Shown in pieces: positions 6,894-15,007 of a DNA stretch of 38,803 nucleotides (position 1 is its first letter; each line of letters opens with the position of its first letter). The stretch covers positions 1 to 38,803 of the forward strand of contig DNUZ01000006.1 in assembly GCA_003507655.1 (NCBI GenBank), written 5' to 3'. The DNA is from Lachnospiraceae bacterium (lineage in GTDB: Bacteria > Bacillota > Clostridia > Lachnospirales > Lachnospiraceae). The position numbers and the translations under genes are program-made. The notes beneath the pieces are model-generated. The model did no database searches and was not told where the DNA came from. It was given only the letters and a program-made list of their open reading frames with translations.

Positions 6894-7475
6894 ATGAGCA
6901 AAGAAGTATTTCAGTTGGTTGGAGAAATGGACCGCGAAGATTTGCAGACACAGCTTGCACTCCAGTGTGCACCGCTTTTAATGGGAATTAAAATGTCAAA
7001 TCTTCTGATCGTACCAAACCGGAATGTGTTAGATGTCTATGAACTGTTCAAAGATACCTATATCAGTGTGGAACTGATCTACATGTCAGAACAGAAGACA
7101 ATGTTTTTACTCTACCGCAGGGAAGAACTGGATATTTATCTTGAGTCAGCAACGACGAAAGAGGTCATGGAACTTTTCGGATACCGGGGAATGACACCTG
7201 TTGAAATACGAAGAGAGCTGATTCACAGATATGAAAAATATGCGGAAGGAAACGGTATGTTCCCACATGAGATGGGCGTGCTGTTAGGATATCCGACAGA
7301 AGATGTTCTGGGATTTATTGAAAACCAGGGTAAAAATTATCTCTATGCGGGATACTGGAAAGTATATGGAAACCTCATGGAGACCAAAGCTCTTTTTGAA
7401 GAGTACAACAAAGCTAAGGAACATGTGATCACAATGGTATCACAGGGAATAGAAATAAGGAGGATTTTAAAATGA
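6894..7475 (+). CDS. DUF3793 family protein
   Basis: A 193-aa soluble protein of the DUF3793 family, recognised from FPHEMGVLLGYPTEDVLGFIENQGKNYLYAGYWKVYG near residues 122-160. These proteins are frequent beside feo and flavodoxin genes in Clostridia, and their function is unknown. There is a single cysteine (LALQCAPLLMG) in the N-terminal part. It starts behind a GGGAG site, and its TGA overlaps the ATG of the flavodoxin gene (7472-7475), so the two are coupled. The upstream iron-type operator suggests expression when iron is scarce. It might help flavodoxin maturation or substitution for ferredoxin, which is inference. Confidence 0.85.
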   Translation: MSKEVFQLVGEMDREDLQTQLALQCAPLLMGIKMSNLLIVPNRNVLDVYELFKDTYISVELIYMSEQKTMFLLYRREELDIYLESATTKEVMELFGYRGMTPVEIRRELIHRYEKYAEGNGMFPHEMGVLLGYPTEDVLGFIENQGKNYLYAGYWKVYGNLMETKALFEEYNKAKEHVITMVSQGIEIRRILK

Positions 7476-7903
7476 GCAAGATTACAGTAGCATACTGGTC
7501 AGGAACAGGTAACACAGAGGCAATGGCAGAGGCAGTAGGAGAAGGAATCAAAGCAGCAGGAAAAGAATGTGCGGTTGTTTCCATTTCAGATATCTCTGCA
7601 TCTGATTTAGAGGGAGAGACATCTTTTGCACTCGGATGCCCGGCAATGGGAGCAGAAGTATTAGAAGAAGGCGAGATGGAGCCTTTCGTAGAAGAAGTAG
7701 AAAAATTTGCAAAAGGAAAAAATATTGCACTGTTCGGTTCTTACGGCTGGGGCGATGGTGAATGGATGCGTGAATGGGAATCCAGAATGTTAGATGCAGG
7801 CGCAAACGTATTAAACAGAGAAGGACTTATCTGCCATGAGACACCGGATGATGATGCATTAGAAGATTGCAGAAGTCTTGGAAAACAGTTGGCATCTTTA
7901 TAA
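7472..7903 (+). CDS. Flavodoxin
   Basis: A 143-aa short-chain flavodoxin. The FMN phosphate loop S-G-T-G-N-T-E is at residues 10-16; the other flavin-contact loops are GCPAMGAEVLEE (about 55-66) and SYGWGDGEW (about 89-97). It is a soluble one-electron carrier able to replace ferredoxin. Candidate electron donor in this window: the pyruvate oxidoreductase at 27360. AGGAGG at 7459-7464 precedes the ATG, which overlaps the DUF3793 stop. Induction under iron limitation is typical of flavodoxins and fits the upstream operator. Confidence 0.93.
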   Translation: MSKITVAYWSGTGNTEAMAEAVGEGIKAAGKECAVVSISDISASDLEGETSFALGCPAMGAEVLEEGEMEPFVEEVEKFAKGKNIALFGSYGWGDGEWMREWESRMLDAGANVLNREGLICHETPDDDALEDCRSLGKQLASL

Positions 7904-7917
7904 GGAGATGATTTTTA

Positions 7918-8196
7918 ATGAGCGTAGTAATTGTCGGAGGCCATGACCGTATGGTACAGCAGTATAAGCAGGTCTGCAAAGCGCATCGCTGCAAAGCAAA
8001 GGTGTTTACAAAAAAAGCAGGCAATCTCGGAAACCAGATCGGAAGTCCGGATGCCATTATTATTTTTACAAATACCGTATCGCATCAGATGGTAAAATCA
8101 GCAGTGACCGAAGCAGAAAAGGCAAATGCAGATGTAATCCGCTGCCATACGAGCAGTAAAAGTGCATTAAACGATATTCTTGAAAAATTAAAATAA
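7918..8196 (+). CDS. DUF2325 domain-containing protein
   Basis: A 92-aa protein made up of the DUF2325 fold: MSVVIVGGHDRM at the N-terminus, a basic middle, then SPDAIIIFTNTVSHQMVKSAV and a C-terminal helix. The glycine-rich N-terminus resembles a nucleotide or phosphate loop, but no catalytic role is known to me. It follows flavodoxin by 14 bases behind AAGGAGATG and is probably the last gene of that operon. I see no hairpin terminator after it; the next 68 bases lead into the leuA promoter. Confidence 0.85.
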   Translation: MSVVIVGGHDRMVQQYKQVCKAHRCKAKVFTKKAGNLGNQIGSPDAIIIFTNTVSHQMVKSAVTEAEKANADVIRCHTSSKSALNDILEKLK

Positions 8197-8223
8197 GTCA
8201 ATGTAAGTGATTAAATTTAATCA

Positions 8224-8252
8224 TTCTCAAACACGCATTTTTATGGTAGGAT
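8224..8252 (+). promoter_or_regulatory. Putative promoter of the leuA leader
   Basis: TTCTCA (8224-8229) and TAGGAT (8247-8252) are 17 bp apart. Both hexamers are imperfect, but the position just before the T-box leader is right. Confidence 0.4.
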
Positions 8253-8261
8253 GGGTACATG

Positions 8262-8577
8262 GTAAAAAGCTGTGAAGAGGAATAGTAACTGCCCATCATT
8301 TTTCCAGAAAGCTGTCGGAGGATGCGAGACAGCAAAATGCGGACGGTGAACTCGCCTTGAAGCTGCGGACTGAACAGGTCAGTAAAGCCTCAGTAACAGA
8401 AGAACAAATCTTTGTTACAGCTTAACAGACAGTAGGTTTCGCCGGAAGCCCACCGTTAAAGGGGAACGGCATGATAGTGCCAAAGAGAGCGTACTGATTA
8501 CAGTACGAAGTAGAGTGGTAACGCGAAAGAATAATCTTCCGTCTCTACACCGCGAGGTGTCGGGACGGATTTTTTTG
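8262..8577 (+). ncRNA. T-box leader RNA (leucine type) with terminator
   Basis: The leader has the T-box landmarks: a 5' GAAGAGGAATAGTAAC segment, hairpins with internal loops, the conserved AGAGTGGTAACGCG (8512-8525) whose TGGT can pair with the tRNA 3' end, and an intrinsic terminator (8538-8577) ending in seven T. A GTACTG/CAGTAC hairpin (8491-8506) precedes the T-box sequence. A CTT triplet at 8356-8358, before GAAGCTGCGGACTGAAC, is my best candidate for the specifier and would read leucine; CTC at 8351-8353 also would. Uncharged tRNA-Leu should therefore permit transcription into leuA. Confidence 0.88.
8538..8577 (+). terminator. T-box terminator
   Basis: The stem TCCGTC/GACGGA continues through TACACC/GGTGT with a GCGA loop and is followed by seven T residues. 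It competes with the antiterminator containing AGAGTGGTAACGCG. Confidence 0.85.
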
Positions 8578-8580
8578 TGT

Positions 8581-8706
8581 AAAGATTAAGAGGCAGAATT
8601 GTATTCAACCACAGAGTTCCGTGGATTGCACAAGGAAAACTGGAATATTTCATTTGTATAATCCACCAGATATAATTTAAAATACAATTCTGACATCTGA
8701 ATCTTT
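8581..8706 (+). repeat. Structured element between T-box terminator and leuA
   Basis: Nested inverted repeats occupy this stretch: AAAGATT (8581-8587) with AATCTTT (8700-8706); a perfect 12-bp pair CAGAATTGTATT (8594-8605) with AATACAATTCTG (8681-8692); and GTGGATT (8621-8627) with AATCCAC (8660-8666). The innermost loop (8628-8659) is closely similar to 25343-25374 in the tenI/ABC-F palindrome: about 27 of 32 bases agree, including GCACAAGGAAA and ATTTGTAT. It is either a second regulatory RNA structure in the leuA leader or a small MITE-like insertion. Confidence 0.6.
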
Positions 8707-8736
8707 AGAGAGAGTTCAATATAGGAGGATATCATC

Positions 8737-10734
8737 ATGGAACATGTACAAAAATATGAAAGACAATACTTTATGCCACCGGTCTGCGAATATGACTGGG
8801 TCAAAAAAGATTACATTGATAAAGCACCGATCTGGTGTTCCGTCGACTTAAGAGACGGAAACCAGGCATTGATCGAGCCAATGAGCTTAGAAGAAAAATT
8901 GGAATTTTTCGAGATGTTAGTAAAGATCGGCTTCAAAGAGATCGAAGTCGGATTCCCGGCAGCATCCGAGACAGAATATGATTTTATGCGGGCGCTGATC
9001 GACCGCAATATGATACCGGACGATGTGACCGTTCAGGTCTTAACACAGGCAAGAGAGCATATCATCCGTAAGACCTTCGAGGCAGTCAAAGGTGCGCCAC
9101 ATGCCGTAATACATCTGTACAACTCCACTTCCGTAGCACAGCGTGAGCAGGTATTTAAAAAGAGCAAAGAAGAAATCTTACAGATCGCAGTTGACGGAGC
9201 AAAACTTTTAAAGACACTTGCAGATGAGACCGAGGGTAATTTTTCCTTCCAGTACAGCCCGGAGAGTTTTCCGGGAACAGAAGTGGACTATGCAGTGGAT
9301 GTCTGCAATGCCGTGTTAGATGTCTGGAAACCGGATGCAGCAAATAAAGCGATCATCAACATACCGACCACAGTAGAAAATGCAATGCCGCATGTATTTG
9401 CCACTCAGGTAGAATACATCAACAAACATCTGAAATATCGTGACGGAGTGATCCTCTGTCTGCATCCGCACAACGACCGCGGCTGCGGAGTCAGTGATGC
9501 AGAGCTTGGAATCCTTGCAGGAGCCGAGCGTATCGAGGGAACCCTGTTTGGAAACGGTGAGCGTACCGGAAACGTAGATATCATCACACTTGCCATGAAT
9601 ATGTTTTCACACGGAGTCGATCCGGGACTGGATTTCAGCAATATGACAAAGATCCGTGAAACGTATGAGAGACTGACCAGAATGCATGTAGATCCTCGTC
9701 AGCCGTATGCCGGAGATTTGGTATTCACTGCATTTTCCGGTTCACATCAGGATGCGATCGCCAAAGGAATGGCTTGCTTAAAAGATAAAGAACATAACAA
9801 ATGGACCGTTCCATATCTGCCGATCGACCCGATGGATGTCGGACGTACTTATGATGCAGATGTGATCCGTATCAACAGCCAGTCCGGAAAGGGCGGAGTC
9901 AACTACATCTTAAAACAGAACTTTGGAATCTCACTGCCCGAAAAAATGCGTGAGGAAGTCGGCTATGCAGTTAAACATGTTTCAGATGAAGAGCACAAAG
10001 AACTTTCACCACAGTGGGTATATGATATCTTTGAAGATCATTATGTAAATCACACACCATATTTCTGTATTTCCGAGTGCAGCTTTGCACAGGTAGACGG
10101 GATCATGGCAGAGGCAACGATCAACTGCGGAGACAAGAGTGCAGTGGTAGATGCAAACGGAAACGGACGTTTAGATGCAGTCAGCAATGCCATCAAGCAG
10201 TATTTTGGGATCAGCTATGAACTTTCCGTATACGAAGAACATGCACTTTCCCATGGTTCCTCCTCAAAGGCAGTTGCCTATGTAGGGATCACCTGTAATG
10301 GAAAATCCTACTGGGGCGCAGGAATGGACGAAGATATCATCAAAGCATCTATCCATGCACTGACCGTTGCAGTCAACAAACTGCCACAGATACAGTCCGA
10401 TGAAAAATGCTTAGATGAGCGCCTGGTAGCAATGATGAATTATATGCAGACGAACTACCAGACCGTTACCTTAGAGGGAATGGCACAGCAGTTCCACCTG
10501 TCAACACCATATATTTCCAAATATATCAAAGAAAAATCAGGAAAAACTTTTGGAGAACAGGTGATAGCGATCCGCATGAAACGTGCAAAGACACTTTTGA
10601 AAAACGGAAACATGACTGTAGAGAATATCTCCCATGCAGTCGGTTATCAGAATGTGGAGAATTTCAGCCGCCAGTTTAAAAAGAATTTTCAGATGACACC
10701 GGTGCAGTACCGCAACCAGAACCGTGTTTCTTAA
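8737..10734 (+). CDS. leuA: 2-isopropylmalate synthase fused to a C-terminal AraC-type DNA-binding domain
   Basis: A 665-aa protein. Residues 1 to about 555 are a LeuA2-type 2-isopropylmalate synthase (acetyl-CoA + 2-oxoisovalerate, first step of leucine synthesis): catalytic R39-D40 in DLRDGNQA, metal ligands H243 and H245 in HPHNDRG, and the GNGERTGN segment. The C-terminal leucine-binding regulatory domain is at about 440-555. Residues about 562-660 are a complete AraC/XylS double helix-turn-helix ([41 protein letters not shown]). One uninterrupted frame covers both parts. AGGAGG precedes the ATG. A T-box and a second structured element lie upstream. The fused protein may sense leucine and bind DNA; this is inference. 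Confidence 0.93.
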   Translation: MEHVQKYERQYFMPPVCEYDWVKKDYIDKAPIWCSVDLRDGNQALIEPMSLEEKLEFFEMLVKIGFKEIEVGFPAASETEYDFMRALIDRNMIPDDVTVQVLTQAREHIIRKTFEAVKGAPHAVIHLYNSTSVAQREQVFKKSKEEILQIAVDGAKLLKTLADETEGNFSFQYSPESFPGTEVDYAVDVCNAVLDVWKPDAANKAIINIPTTVENAMPHVFATQVEYINKHLKYRDGVILCLHPHNDRGCGVSDAELGILAGAERIEGTLFGNGERTGNVDIITLAMNMFSHGVDPGLDFSNMTKIRETYERLTRMHVDPRQPYAGDLVFTAFSGSHQDAIAKGMACLKDKEHNKWTVPYLPIDPMDVGRTYDADVIRINSQSGKGGVNYILKQNFGISLPEKMREEVGYAVKHVSDEEHKELSPQWVYDIFEDHYVNHTPYFCISECSFAQVDGIMAEATINCGDKSAVVDANGNGRLDAVSNAIKQYFGISYELSVYEEHALSHGSSSKAVAYVGITCNGKSYWGAGMDEDIIKASIHALTVAVNKLPQIQSDEKCLDERLVAMMNYMQTNYQTVTLEGMAQQFHLSTPYISKYIKEKSGKTFGEQVIAIRMKRAKTLLKNGNMTVENISHAVGYQNVENFSRQFKKNFQMTPVQYRNQNRVS

Positions 10735-10827
10735 ACCTTTTTAAAGATTTTGTGATTTCATGGAAAAACTGAGAAAAATGTGTTAAATTATGAACGGTAA
10801 AAATCCGAACAGAGGAGGAGTGAAATC

Positions 10828-11223
10828 ATGGCAGGAAAAAGAAAGAAGAAAAAAGGTCTTATCGTACTCATCGTTGTATTAGTCATTTTAGTAGCAGCAA
10901 TCTGGGCAGGCAAAACGTTTGTCTATGACAAGGCAAAGGAAAAAGTAACGTCAGCCGTTGCGGAAAAGATGATAGAGGAACAGGTGCAAAATGACTCTAC
11001 AGGTCAGTTGCAAAACGCACAGGATATTTATAATTCCATGAGCGAAGAGGATAAGCAGACGGTCAATGATATGATAGAGAGCAAGGTATCGCCACAGACC
11101 ATTTCAGATGTCAGCAAATATGCAAAAGATCAGGACAAAGAAGGTTTGAAACAGTACGTCAAAGAGAAGTTTACCGAGAGCGAGATCCGGCAGATGAAAG
11201 ACCTCTATAACAAATACAAATAG
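10828..11223 (+). CDS. Hypothetical N-terminally anchored protein
   Basis: A 131-aa protein with a basic start (MAGKRKKKKG), one transmembrane segment (about residues 10-28) and a mainly helical, charged extracytoplasmic part (residues 30-131) rich in Lys, Glu and Asp. No family recognised. It has its own GAGGAG site. A strong bidirectional hairpin follows. It is likely a single-gene unit. Confidence 0.65.
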   Translation: MAGKRKKKKGLIVLIVVLVILVAAIWAGKTFVYDKAKEKVTSAVAEKMIEEQVQNDSTGQLQNAQDIYNSMSEEDKQTVNDMIESKVSPQTISDVSKYAKDQDKEGLKQYVKEKFTESEIRQMKDLYNKYK

Positions 11224-11270
11224 AGAAACAGAAATAAGTATCAAAGAAAAACATCAAAAAATATAAAAGA

Positions 11271-11321
11271 AAAATCCTCATAAAACAGAGACATAAGATC
11301 AAACTGTTTTATGGGGATTTT
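11271..11321. terminator. Bidirectional terminator
   Basis: An 18-bp stem (11271-11288 with 11304-11321, one G-T pair) encloses a 15-nt loop. On the minus strand it is followed by a T-rich tract; on the plus strand by TTTTCGTTATTT. It separates two convergent genes. Confidence 0.8.
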
Positions 11322-11347
11322 CGTTATTTAGATCCTTGCATGGAAGA

Positions 11348-11938
11348 TCAGAAATCTTTTCTCGATTCCAACGCCTCCCGGAAACTCGGATGACAGTTCT
11401 CATTTTTCATGATCTCTTTTCCACGTTCCATATTGCAGGTGATCCCGGCAAGTCTTGAGCAGTCAAAACCAATGCGGTCAGAAAAACGGGAATAGTAGAT
11501 GTGGAACACAGGTTCTGTTCCGGCAAAGAATTCCGACCACGAACCGGTAGAAGCAATACACTTAAAAATCTTTGTTAAGCATTTGTCAATCTCATCACTC
11601 ATATCCATGCCTTCCACTTCTTTGGAAAAGTGGTCAAAAAAGCAGGCAGCTAATTCAAACGCAATGGCAGAGGTATTTGCCTCCGATAAGGATTGCAGGA
11701 TCGCAAGGCGCAAAGCCTCTAACTCCACAGCTTCTTCAGATTCATTTTTTGAGCGGTAATTTGTGACGCAGTCATTATCCACCCTGGCATAGATGTCGAT
11801 CAGCTCATCAATGGAAAAAGTGCCCATGCCATAGGCACGGTTGAATACATCATCAAATCTGCCCTCGCGGTTAGCTTCTAATAATTCCTCAATAAATTCT
11901 TCATATTGTTCTGTATTATCTACAAATTCATCAAACAT
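11348..11938 (-). CDS. Hypothetical acidic soluble protein
   Basis: A 196-aa, mostly helical protein with an acidic N-terminus (MFDEFVDNTEQYEEFIEEL) and no membrane segment. Five cysteines are scattered through it (e.g. CVTNY, AACFFD, FKCIAS, DCSRLAGITC). The start is well supported by AAGGAGG seven bases before the ATG on the minus strand. I recognise no family, and it is alone on its strand between two unrelated plus-strand genes. Confidence 0.65.
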   Translation of the reverse strand: MFDEFVDNTEQYEEFIEELLEANREGRFDDVFNRAYGMGTFSIDELIDIYARVDNDCVTNYRSKNESEEAVELEALRLAILQSLSEANTSAIAFELAACFFDHFSKEVEGMDMSDEIDKCLTKIFKCIASTGSWSEFFAGTEPVFHIYYSRFSDRIGFDCSRLAGITCNMERGKEIMKNENCHPSFREALESRKDF

Positions 11939-12071
11939 AAGAAACCTCCTTCGTACATAAAAAACATTATAAAGGAAACCGTACCTTTTTAAAAGATAGA
12001 ATTTGCATATTGCATTTCGGAACGCATTTTTTTATACTGAAAGCAAGAGGTTTTGTACAAAGGAGAGAACG

Positions 12072-12686
12072 ATGGAACAATTACAGGAAACCTATGAAGC
12101 AGGCGGATTTGTATTTCGGACAAAAAAAGAAGCAGAGCTTGCACAGCGTGAGATAGAAGGAACGAAATATCTGCGTCAAAAACTCGATATGGAGAATCCG
12201 AACGCAGTCTTTTCCATATATCAGAATCTGATCGAACAGGATTTATTTGAAACACCGGTCGGTTATTGCTTTTTAAAGGAACTCAGAGATTATCTGCTGA
12301 TGATCCCGGCAATTTCAAATGAGGAGGTTTTAGCAATTCCCATCCGGTATCCGCAGACAGAGGAAGAAGAGAAAAAGCAGAAGAAAGAGCAGAAAAAAGA
12401 AGAACAGCGAAAAGAGCGGCAGAAGGAAAAAGAAAAGGCAAAAAACAGAAAAGAACAAAAAAAAGAAGGAAAGAATTATAAGGGACGTTGTCAGTTCTTT
12501 ATGGTCACATCCCTGATTCTCTTGATTTCTGTTGTGTCCATGATGCTGTTAGCGGCAACCTCCGACAATGTAAATATTTTAAATTATGAGAATAAACTGA
12601 TCGACAAATATTCTTCCTGGGAGCAGGAATTAGAAGAACGAGAGCAGGCAGTCAAAGAGCAGGAACAGGCATTAGAGGAAAAATAG
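12072..12686 (+). CDS. Hypothetical membrane protein with highly charged linker
   Basis: A 204-aa protein. Residues 1-95 form a compact cytosolic domain (AGGFVFRTKKEAELAQREIEGTKYLRQKL, then FLKELRDYLL). Residues about 96-140 are almost entirely Lys, Glu, Gln and Arg, a likely single helix. One transmembrane segment follows (about 141-162), then an outside coiled coil ending QELEEREQAVKEQEQALEEK. ATG at 12072 is chosen because AGGAGA lies just upstream; an earlier in-frame ATG at 12003 has no ribosome site. It precedes a two-component system by 82 bases with an apparent separate -10, so a functional link is uncertain. Confidence 0.65.
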   Translation: MEQLQETYEAGGFVFRTKKEAELAQREIEGTKYLRQKLDMENPNAVFSIYQNLIEQDLFETPVGYCFLKELRDYLLMIPAISNEEVLAIPIRYPQTEEEEKKQKKEQKKEEQRKERQKEKEKAKNRKEQKKEGKNYKGRCQFFMVTSLILLISVVSMMLLAATSDNVNILNYENKLIDKYSSWEQELEEREQAVKEQEQALEEK

Positions 12687-12768
12687 TACGATCAGCAGCT
12701 GTTTCACATTTTTAACATAATTCTTTTTTATAATAAGCATACTACTAAGAATATCAGGAGGCAGGATC

Positions 12769-13443
12769 ATGGAACGCTTAAAAATACTGGTTGTGGACGA
12801 TGAGAGCCGCATGAGAAAACTGGTCAGGGATTTTTTGGTAAAAAAGGATTTTGAAGTATTAGAAGCCGGCGATGGCGAAGAAGCGCTGGATGTCTTTTAT
12901 AATGAAAAAAATATAGCACTGGTCATTTTAGATGTAATGATGCCAAAGATCAATGGCTGGGATGTGTGCAGGGAAATCCGTGAGAATTCCAAGGTGCCGA
13001 TCATCATGTTAACGGCAAAAGGCGCAGAGAATGATGAACTGCTCGGATTTGAGTTGGGTGTGGACGAGTATATTTCAAAACCATTCAGCCCGAAAATATT
13101 AGTTGCAAGAGTGGAAGCCATTCTTCGCAGGGCAAATAAATACAGTGCAAACGATACAATCGAATTTGAAGGGATCGTTGTGGACAAGGCGGCACATCAG
13201 GTCACCGTGGACGGAAAACCAATCGAATTAAGCTATAAGGAATTTGAACTGCTGACCTATTTTGTGGAAAATGCAGGAATAGCGCTATCGAGAGAAAAGA
13301 TTTTGAATAACGTATGGAACTATGACTATTTTGGAGATGCAAGAACGATCGATACCCATGTAAAAAAACTGAGAAGCAAGTTAGGCGACAAGGGCGAATA
13401 TATCAAGACCGTCTGGGGTATGGGATACAAGCTCGAAGTATAA
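12769..13443 (+). CDS. OmpR-family response regulator
   Basis: A 224-aa protein: receiver domain (about residues 4-118) with acidic pocket D10-D11, phospho-acceptor D55 in LVILDVMMPK, the Thr of MLTAKG and the Lys of SKPF; then a winged-helix OmpR/PhoB DNA-binding domain (about 128-222, ending DTHVKKLRSKLGDKGEYIKTVWGMGYKLEV). It pairs with the histidine kinase that begins 13 bases later. TATAAT at 12729-12734 may be its -10. Target genes are unknown; the lipoprotein gene downstream is a candidate by position. Confidence 0.93.
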   Translation: MERLKILVVDDESRMRKLVRDFLVKKDFEVLEAGDGEEALDVFYNEKNIALVILDVMMPKINGWDVCREIRENSKVPIIMLTAKGAENDELLGFELGVDEYISKPFSPKILVARVEAILRRANKYSANDTIEFEGIVVDKAAHQVTVDGKPIELSYKEFELLTYFVENAGIALSREKILNNVWNYDYFGDARTIDTHVKKLRSKLGDKGEYIKTVWGMGYKLEV

Positions 13444-13456
13444 AGGCGGAAGCGGT

Positions 13457-14947
13457 ATGAAGAAAAAATATTCAATTACGAGAAACATAGCATATACGAT
13501 GATAGGGATGGTAACCGGCACAGTATTACTGTGCTGGTTTTTGAATAGCACCTTTTTGGAGTCTTTTTATACCGTCAATAAAGAAAATGCCTTATTAGAA
13601 GGTTTTCACACGATCGATAAAGCGGTCATCAACGACACTTTTGAAAGTGATGAATTCGACATTGCTTTTGAACGGATCTGCAGCAATGGAAACATCTCGA
13701 TACTGGTGTTGAGTCCGGATGCACAGGTATTGCGTTCTTCGGCGGGCAATAGTGAAAAATTAAAAAATCAGTTCTATGGGGCATTATATGAAAGTTCCAA
13801 TAAGCATGCATCCGAGGTCATCAAGACAACGGATAACTACATCATCGAAAAACAGCAGGACAGCCGGTTAGAAGCCGATTATCTGGTGCTGTGGGGGACT
13901 TTAGAAGACGGCAATCTGGTATTAATGCGTACCGCATTGGCAAGTATCAAAGAGAGCGTTATGATCGCCAATGAATTCTTAGCATATGTTGCGGTCATGG
14001 CAACGGTCTGCTGTGCCATTCTGGCAATCTTTGTCAGCCGTCGGATCACGGGACCGATCCTGCAGCTTACAAAAATCTCAAAAAGAATGGCAGAGCTGGA
14101 TTTTGATGCAAAATATAAGCCGAACAAACGCCAGAATGAGGTGGATGAGTTAGGCGAACATATGAATATGCTGTCAGCCACGTTAGAGACTACTATTTCA
14201 GAATTAAAGAGTGCGAACAACGAACTGAAAAAAGACATAGAGAAAAAAGAAGAGATCGACCGGATGCGCAAAGAATTCCTATCCAATGTATCCCATGAAT
14301 TAAAGACGCCATTAGCACTGATACAGGGATATGCGGAAGGACTTCAGGAGTGTATTAATGATGACGAAGAGAGCAGGGATTTTTATTGCGAAGTCATTAT
14401 GGATGAAGCCGATAAGATGAATCAGATGGTCAAAAAACTCCTGACGCTGAACCAGTTAGAGTTTGGCAATGACACCCTGACCATGGAGAGGTTTGATCTG
14501 ACCGAATTAGTTAAAGGTGTAGTAACCTCTTCGGGGATTTTATTAAAACAAAAAGAGATTACCGTAACTTATCCGGAAGAGTCCGTCTGTGTCTGGGCAG
14601 ATGAATTTAAAGTCGAAGAAGTCATGACAAATTATTTGAGCAATGCGATCAACCATGCGGATTTTGAAAAACGCATAGAGATCACTTACGAGAAAAAAGA
14701 GGACAGTGTCAGAGTCTGCGTATTCAATACCGGAAATCAGATCCCGGAAGAAGATCTGCCAAATATCTGGGACAAGTTTTACAAAGTGGATAAGGCAAGA
14801 ACCAGAGAGTACGGGGGCAGCGGTATCGGGCTTTCCATCGTCAAAGCGATCATGGAATCCCACCACCGGGAATGTGGAGCAAAGAACCGGGAAAATGGTG
14901 TGGAATTCTGGTTTGAATTAGACAGGGATTGTGCGAATAATAGTTGA
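13457..14947 (+). CDS. Sensor histidine kinase (HAMP-HisKA-HATPase)
   Basis: A 496-aa membrane kinase. Transmembrane segment 1 (about residues 10-32) and segment 2 (about 170-195) enclose an extracytoplasmic sensor of about 135 residues. A HAMP domain follows (about 196-250, RRITGPILQLTKISKRMAELD), then HisKA with phospho-accepting H280 in SNVSHELKTPLALIQGYAEGL. The HATPase domain has N-box YLSNAINHA and G-box GSGIGLSIVKAI. It is expressed with the response regulator 13 bases upstream. The sensor region shows no familiar domain, so the signal is unknown. Confidence 0.93.
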   Translation: MKKKYSITRNIAYTMIGMVTGTVLLCWFLNSTFLESFYTVNKENALLEGFHTIDKAVINDTFESDEFDIAFERICSNGNISILVLSPDAQVLRSSAGNSEKLKNQFYGALYESSNKHASEVIKTTDNYIIEKQQDSRLEADYLVLWGTLEDGNLVLMRTALASIKESVMIANEFLAYVAVMATVCCAILAIFVSRRITGPILQLTKISKRMAELDFDAKYKPNKRQNEVDELGEHMNMLSATLETTISELKSANNELKKDIEKKEEIDRMRKEFLSNVSHELKTPLALIQGYAEGLQECINDDEESRDFYCEVIMDEADKMNQMVKKLLTLNQLEFGNDTLTMERFDLTELVKGVVTSSGILLKQKEITVTYPEESVCVWADEFKVEEVMTNYLSNAINHADFEKRIEITYEKKEDSVRVCVFNTGNQIPEEDLPNIWDKFYKVDKARTREYGGSGIGLSIVKAIMESHHRECGAKNRENGVEFWFELDRDCANNS

Positions 14948-15007
14948 TAAGTTGTAAAAAATCTGTTAACATCATAAGAAGAGAGATACGATTTTAAGGA
15001 GAGGATC

